Assembly (NCBI GenBank): GCA_023421075.1
Contig: JAEZUM010000086.1
Location: forward strand, 1 to 16,362
DNA length: 16,362 nucleotides
Origin: Bacillota bacterium
GTDB taxonomy: Bacteria; Bacillota; Clostridia; Lachnospirales; Lachnospiraceae
Direction of reading: 5' to 3'
The notes beneath the pieces are model-generated. The model was not told the DNA's origin and ran no database searches. It worked only from the letters and a program-made list of their open reading frames with translations. This document shows, piece after piece, positions 13,159-16,362 of this stretch. The position numbers and the translations under genes were made by a program. The stretch's first letter is position 1, and each line of letters starts with the position of its first letter.

Positions 13159-13890
13159 TTATATCCAGCCGCCATCCAATCCTATAATCTGCCCGGTCAG
13201 GTATTCATTCTTATAGGCGAGATGATACACCAGATCGGCTACCTCCTCTGCACGTCCCAGGCGGCCTAGGGGGATTTCCTCGATTAAGGTCATTAGCTCA
13301 GAGTCCTCCAGAAAATGGTTCATTTCGGTGTCAATAGCACCACAGGCAACGGCATTGACCTGAATATTACTCGGAGCAAGCTCCTTGGCCAGTGCTTTGG
13401 TAAGAGCGTTCATGCCTCCCTTTGAAGCGGAATAAGCAACCTCGCAGGATGCGCCAACATTACCCCAGACGGAGGAGATGTTAATAATCTTACCGCGCTT
13501 ATTTCTGACCATATCAGGAATAGCCAGTGAACAACAGTTATAAACGGAGGTCAGATTGGTCGAGATTACCTTGTTCCAATCCTCAGGAGTCATATCGGTA
13601 AACAAGCCGACATAGGAGATACCGGCGTTGTTAATCAAGACGTCAATGCTGCCATAGAGCTTTCTGATCTGATGAAACAATTCCTTGGCTGTTTCATAAT
13701 CGCCCATATCTCCAAGAAATGCATGGCAGGATACCTGATAGCCTTCAATTTCATTTTTTGTCTTTAGTAAGGCTTCCTCATTATGGGCACAATTGATAAT
13801 GACATCATATCCTTTTTTGGCAAACTTTACGGCGATTGCCTTACCAATCCCACGGGAGGAGCCGGTAACCAATACAGTCTTTCTGTTCAT
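13159..13890 (-). CDS. Classical short-chain dehydrogenase/reductase (FabG-like)
   Basis: A 243-residue NAD(P)-dependent oxidoreductase. The Rossmann signature TGSSRGIG is at 9-16 and NNAG at 87-90. The catalytic tetrad is complete: N112, S140 in ISSVWG, and Y153 with K157 in AYSASKGG. The C-terminus GQIIGLDGGWI is typical of FabG and related 3-oxoacyl-ACP reductases, but no fatty-acid genes are adjacent, so the substrate is open. I chose the ATG at 13890 because GGAGG sits 5 bases before it; an ATG at 13902 would add four residues and overlaps that site. It is divergent from the LCP-like gene and upstream of yczE. Confidence 0.9.
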   Translation of the reverse strand: MNRKTVLVTGSSRGIGKAIAVKFAKKGYDVIINCAHNEEALLKTKNEIEGYQVSCHAFLGDMGDYETAKELFHQIRKLYGSIDVLINNAGISYVGLFTDMTPEDWNKVISTNLTSVYNCCSLAIPDMVRNKRGKIINISSVWGNVGASCEVAYSASKGGMNALTKALAKELAPSNIQVNAVACGAIDTEMNHFLEDSELMTLIEEIPLGRLGRAEEVADLVYHLAYKNEYLTGQIIGLDGGWI

Positions 13891-13926
13891 AAGAGCCTCC
13901 ATTTCATACCTTCATTATTCTGATGT

Positions 13927-13952
13927 ATTACGAAATTCGGTAATGTTTTACC
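13927..13952. promoter_or_regulatory. Overlapping inverted repeats upstream of the SDR gene
   Basis: ATTAC (13927-13931) pairs with GTAAT (13940-13944), and GGTAA (13939-13943) pairs with TTACC (13948-13952), overlapping each other. The site lies 37 bases before the SDR start and could be an operator. I could not place a convincing -35/-10 for the SDR gene. Confidence 0.3.
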
Positions 13953-14028
13953 GGGTTAACGTTGATTTAAGATATCGTTAGTTATTTGATTATAGTATAT
14001 CACATAGGGGGATCAGAAGAAAGATACG

Positions 14029-14057
14029 TTGATAAACATCCCCGAATATGGTAAAAT
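14029..14057 (+). promoter_or_regulatory. Promoter of the LCP-like gene
   Basis: TTGATA (14029-14034) and TAAAAT (14052-14057) are spaced by 17 bases. This gives a leader of only about 17 bases to the TTG start at 14081. Confidence 0.6.
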
Positions 14058-14080
14058 ATTCAGCATGAGAGGTGAAGTAC

Positions 14081-15004
14081 TTGGACAAGAAGACGAGCAG
14101 GAAACGACAACAGCTGAGGAAGGGAAAACAAACCGCAAAGAGTATGTTTATCAGAGGATTTTTACAATCCTTTTTTATTGTGGCAATTTTGTTGACAGCA
14201 GGGGTAATCGGTTATCAGGTGACCATGAAGCTTTGGAGGATAGAACCGGAGGAGATTGTGGTAGAGGAGAAACCTGAGCCCACTCCAGTACCGATCACTG
14301 TCGCGAGCGTGGATGAGGTGAGTAAGAACTTAATTTTTTGTTACAATTCTGAAACTCATATCATCAATAAGCTTGTTCTTGAGGTATTTCATTGTGAGAA
14401 AAAGCAGCTGACCTACATTACGATCCCGTTGAGCACTCAGTTTACGATGTCAGATATACTATATAAAAAATTGATCGCGGTGCAACCCTCCATACCACAG
14501 ATATTTCGTCTTTCAACCATGACGAGATATCTTGATTCAGAAGTAGTGTTCGACTATGGTACTCTGATGATAGAGGATTTGTTGGATCTGGATATAAGCT
14601 ATTATACCGTAATTCCCTTGGATTTATATCAATCCGTTTTCGAAGAACGGAGTATCCGGGATGGAGCTACAGTCAGTGATATCATGGCTGGGGAAAATGC
14701 ACCGATATCCGGTGATGGGGACACCGATTTTCCTATTGTTGCAGAAGTATTTACGGAGAAATATATCGAAGAATTAGGTGAAATTAGCAGTGTGGAAGAG
14801 CTCAGTACCTACATTGAAACGACGTATGAGGATATCATATCGAACCTATCCGTTAAGGAGAAGATGAATTATCTTGAGAGCTATTCCAAAACGTCGTTGA
14901 ACGATGTCAGTTTTACCCGTGTTGCCGGGAATGACCGGAATAGCGGATATGTGGTGGATGAGAGCCGTATGCGGCAGCAGCTTCAGAGCCTGGAGGTCTA
15001 TTAG
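14081..15004 (+). CDS. Single-pass membrane protein with degenerate LCP-like domain
   Basis: A 307-residue protein with a strongly basic cytoplasmic N-terminus (about 20 residues), one transmembrane segment (about 27-47), a Pro/Glu-rich linker (EEKPEPTPVP), and an extracellular domain. The pattern NKLVLEVFHCEKKQLTYITIPLSTQF followed by EDLLDLDISYYTVIPLDLY resembles the LytR-CpsA-Psr fold (SIPRDT and LLGIxIDYYV motifs). The catalytic arginine of SIPRDT is missing (IPLST), so ligase activity is doubtful. I prefer TTG at 14081, 5 bases after AGGTGA, over the GTG at 14072 that lies inside that site. A YitT-family gene follows in the same direction. Could also be an unrelated sensor-like protein. 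Confidence 0.7.
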   Translation: MDKKTSRKRQQLRKGKQTAKSMFIRGFLQSFFIVAILLTAGVIGYQVTMKLWRIEPEEIVVEEKPEPTPVPITVASVDEVSKNLIFCYNSETHIINKLVLEVFHCEKKQLTYITIPLSTQFTMSDILYKKLIAVQPSIPQIFRLSTMTRYLDSEVVFDYGTLMIEDLLDLDISYYTVIPLDLYQSVFEERSIRDGATVSDIMAGENAPISGDGDTDFPIVAEVFTEKYIEELGEISSVEELSTYIETTYEDIISNLSVKEKMNYLESYSKTSLNDVSFTRVAGNDRNSGYVVDESRMRQQLQSLEVY

Positions 15005-15026
15005 ACCGAGCAATGTATAAAATAAA

Positions 15027-15077
15027 AGGATGTGTGTACCATAATTTGTAATCGTGGTCACAGAAAGAAGACATCCT
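15027..15077 (+). repeat. Inverted repeat between LCP-like and YitT genes
   Basis: AGGATGT (15027-15033) pairs with ACATCCT (15071-15077); inner TGTGTACC and GGTCACA can pair imperfectly. There is no T-run, so this is an RNA hairpin of uncertain role just before the next ribosome binding site. Confidence 0.45.
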
Positions 15078-15099
15078 GTTCGTTAGCGAAGGAGAAAAT

Positions 15100-15984
15100 A
15101 TGGAGATAAAAAAGATTAATAATAGAAACATTATCGTACTACGCAAATATATGATTATTCTGCTGGGATCCTTCCTGATGGCCCTGGCAGTGAATATCGT
15201 TTTTGAGCCAATGGAGCTGGTTACGGGTGGAGTGTCCGGTCTGGCGATTGTAATAAAGTACTTAACCAGAGGGATAGTTGATGGCGGTGTTCCGATCTGG
15301 CTTTTTAATGTTGCCTGCAATATTCCTCTTTTCTTACTTTCTATACGAGCGAAGGGCTTTAAGTTCCTGTTCACTTCCCTTTTTGGAATGGTTGCCTTTT
15401 CCCTTGCACTTATGGTGATTCCGATAGTAGATCTTCAGCTGAAGGATTATCTTCTGGCTTCCATCTTAGGCGGTGCCATCAGTGGTGTAGGGATAGGATT
15501 GGTTTTCTCGGTTCAAGCCTCCACAGGCGGTACAGATTTGCTGGCTACCCTGCTGCATTTTAAGAATAGGCATATCACAGTTCCTCAGATCCTGATTATC
15601 ATAGACGGAGCCATCATCCTGATCGGAGCAATTGTTTTCGGTCTTGGTAATGCACTGTATGCGATCATTGCTGTTTTTGTCACAACAAAGATATCAGATA
15701 GTATCCTGGAAGGTCTTAAATTTGCAAAGATGGCATATATTATCTCGGACGACTATGCGGAAATAGCACATGCTATTATGCATCATATGGACCGCGGAGT
15801 GACCGGCGTTAACGCTACCGGAATGTATTCCAACCGGGATAAAAAGATGCTTTTTTGCGTGGTTTCTAAGAAGGAGATCGTTAAAATAGTGGAGATTTCA
15901 CAGCGGATAGATCCGAAATCTTTTGTCATAGTCAGTGATGTCAGAGAGGTTATGGGCGAGGGTTTTATTGAATATAGACAGTAA
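15100..15984 (+). CDS. YitT-family membrane protein with C-terminal DUF2179 domain
   Basis: A 294-residue protein. Five or so transmembrane helices (about 15-200) carry the family motifs NIVFEPMELVTGGVSGLA and FSVQASTGGTDLLA. A cytosolic DUF2179 domain follows (about 225-290: AYIISDDYAEIAHAIMHHMDRGVTGVNATGMYS, ending SDVREVMGEGF). The role is not established; it may be a transporter or channel with a ligand-binding tail. AAGGAG lies 6 bases before the ATG. It lies 95 bp after the LCP-like gene and probably shares its transcript. The window thus carries two members of the broader YitT/YczE group (this and yczE). No clear terminator follows it in 15985-16174. Confidence 0.9.
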   Translation: MEIKKINNRNIIVLRKYMIILLGSFLMALAVNIVFEPMELVTGGVSGLAIVIKYLTRGIVDGGVPIWLFNVACNIPLFLLSIRAKGFKFLFTSLFGMVAFSLALMVIPIVDLQLKDYLLASILGGAISGVGIGLVFSVQASTGGTDLLATLLHFKNRHITVPQILIIIDGAIILIGAIVFGLGNALYAIIAVFVTTKISDSILEGLKFAKMAYIISDDYAEIAHAIMHHMDRGVTGVNATGMYSNRDKKMLFCVVSKKEIVKIVEISQRIDPKSFVIVSDVREVMGEGFIEYRQ

Positions 15985-16174
15985 TTTTAGCAAATATTTG
16001 GCGGATTATTGTTAAAACTACCTTTTTAATTTTTGGATATACAAATTATACAAAAGGGTAAAACCTATTTTGTTAAATTGGGATATGGTTTATAAAAGTG
16101 AAATAGTGTATCATAAAGCCATAGTTAGTTGTACAAGAACACATGAATTGTAGAAGAATGTAGGAGGATATAAA

Positions 16175-16362
16175 ATGGCAAGTTTATCATTAAAAAACAT
16201 AACGAAGCAGTATCCTAACGGAGTTATCGCTGTTAAAGACTTCAATCTTGAAATAGCTGATAGAGAATTCATCATCTTCGTTGGACCTTCCGGTTGTGGT
16301 AAATCAACAACACTTCGTATGATCGCAGGACTTGAGGAAATCTCTCAGGGTGAGTTATGGAT
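16175..16362 (+). CDS. Sugar ABC transporter ATP-binding protein, MsmX/UgpC type (3' end outside window)
   Basis: The first 62 residues of a typical carbohydrate-uptake ATPase: MASLSLKNITKQYPNG, then VKDFNLEIADREFIIFVGPSGCGKSTTLRMIAGLE. Walker A is GPSGCGKST at 37-45. This family powers several CUT1 sugar importers, often as a shared multitask ATPase encoded away from its permeases, which fits the absence of permease genes here. AGGAGG at 16162-16167 precedes the ATG by 7 bases. The 190-bp upstream gap is AT-rich with several TATAAA/TATCAT-like boxes but no clear consensus promoter. The Q-loop, signature and C-terminal regulatory domain are outside the window. Confidence 0.93.
   Translation, partial: MASLSLKNITKQYPNGVIAVKDFNLEIADREFIIFVGPSGCGKSTTLRMIAGLEEISQGELW

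Noticed and set aside
14029..14277. Alternative frame of 82 codons before the LCP-like gene
   Set aside because: It starts in the -35 region of the promoter and overlaps the LCP-like gene in another frame, which has the better start signal and protein features.

Overview
The window looks like a low-GC Firmicutes chromosome, most likely Lachnospiraceae (Clostridium cluster XIVa relatives). The reasons are strong AGGAGG ribosome binding sites, a T-box leader, YitT/YczE proteins, intergenic GACCGAA/GCGAAGCGG-type repeats and the overall codon style. No species can be assigned from sequence alone. The middle of the left half is visibly more AT-rich than the chromosome on its right.

Region 1 (1-7828) is the 3' end of rpsI followed by a compact integrative and mobilizable element of about 7.7 kb. 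The element sits exactly at the rpsI stop codon: a 16-bp sequence covering the last rpsI codons (146-161) recurs at 7813-7828 with one mismatch, giving attL and attR. From left to right it carries three tandem 11-bp candidate integrase arm sites, a tyrosine integrase and an XRE repressor (both minus strand), a divergent pair of near-consensus promoters, a small HTH protein (possible excisionase), a RepA-like RecA-fold ATPase, a 97-bp palindrome plus further hairpins (candidate oriT or replication origin), a MobV-type relaxase, a terminator, a strong promoter, a DUF1413 small protein, and a two-gene cargo. The cargo is a duplicated DUF1538 membrane transporter overlapping a protein with two fused PII-like domains. 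There are no type IV secretion or coupling-protein genes, so transfer would need a helper element.

Region 2 (7829-8543) is the original downstream flank of rpsI. It has a very long hairpin, probably containing the native rpsI terminator, and a mosaic of repeated modules that interrupt and partly duplicate it. Region 3 (8544-9326, minus) is an orphan PD-(D/E)XK-like protein. Region 4 (9327-9825) is a repeat-rich intergenic stretch with two repeat families and a 58-bp hairpin.

Region 5 (9791-12210) is a promoter and T-box riboswitch with a predicted GCA (alanine) specifier in front of an AlaA-type alanine aminotransferase, then a YkgJ-type cysteine-cluster protein. Region 6 (12211-16362) holds a structured convergent intergenic region, a minus-strand SDR oxidoreductase and YczE membrane protein, a divergent membrane protein with a degenerate LCP-like domain, a YitT/DUF2179 membrane protein, and the start of an MsmX/UgpC-type sugar ABC transporter ATPase cut by the window end.

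The most interesting candidate system is the DUF1538 plus tandem-PII pair carried as cargo of a mobilizable element: a membrane transporter with its own likely nucleotide-sensing regulator.
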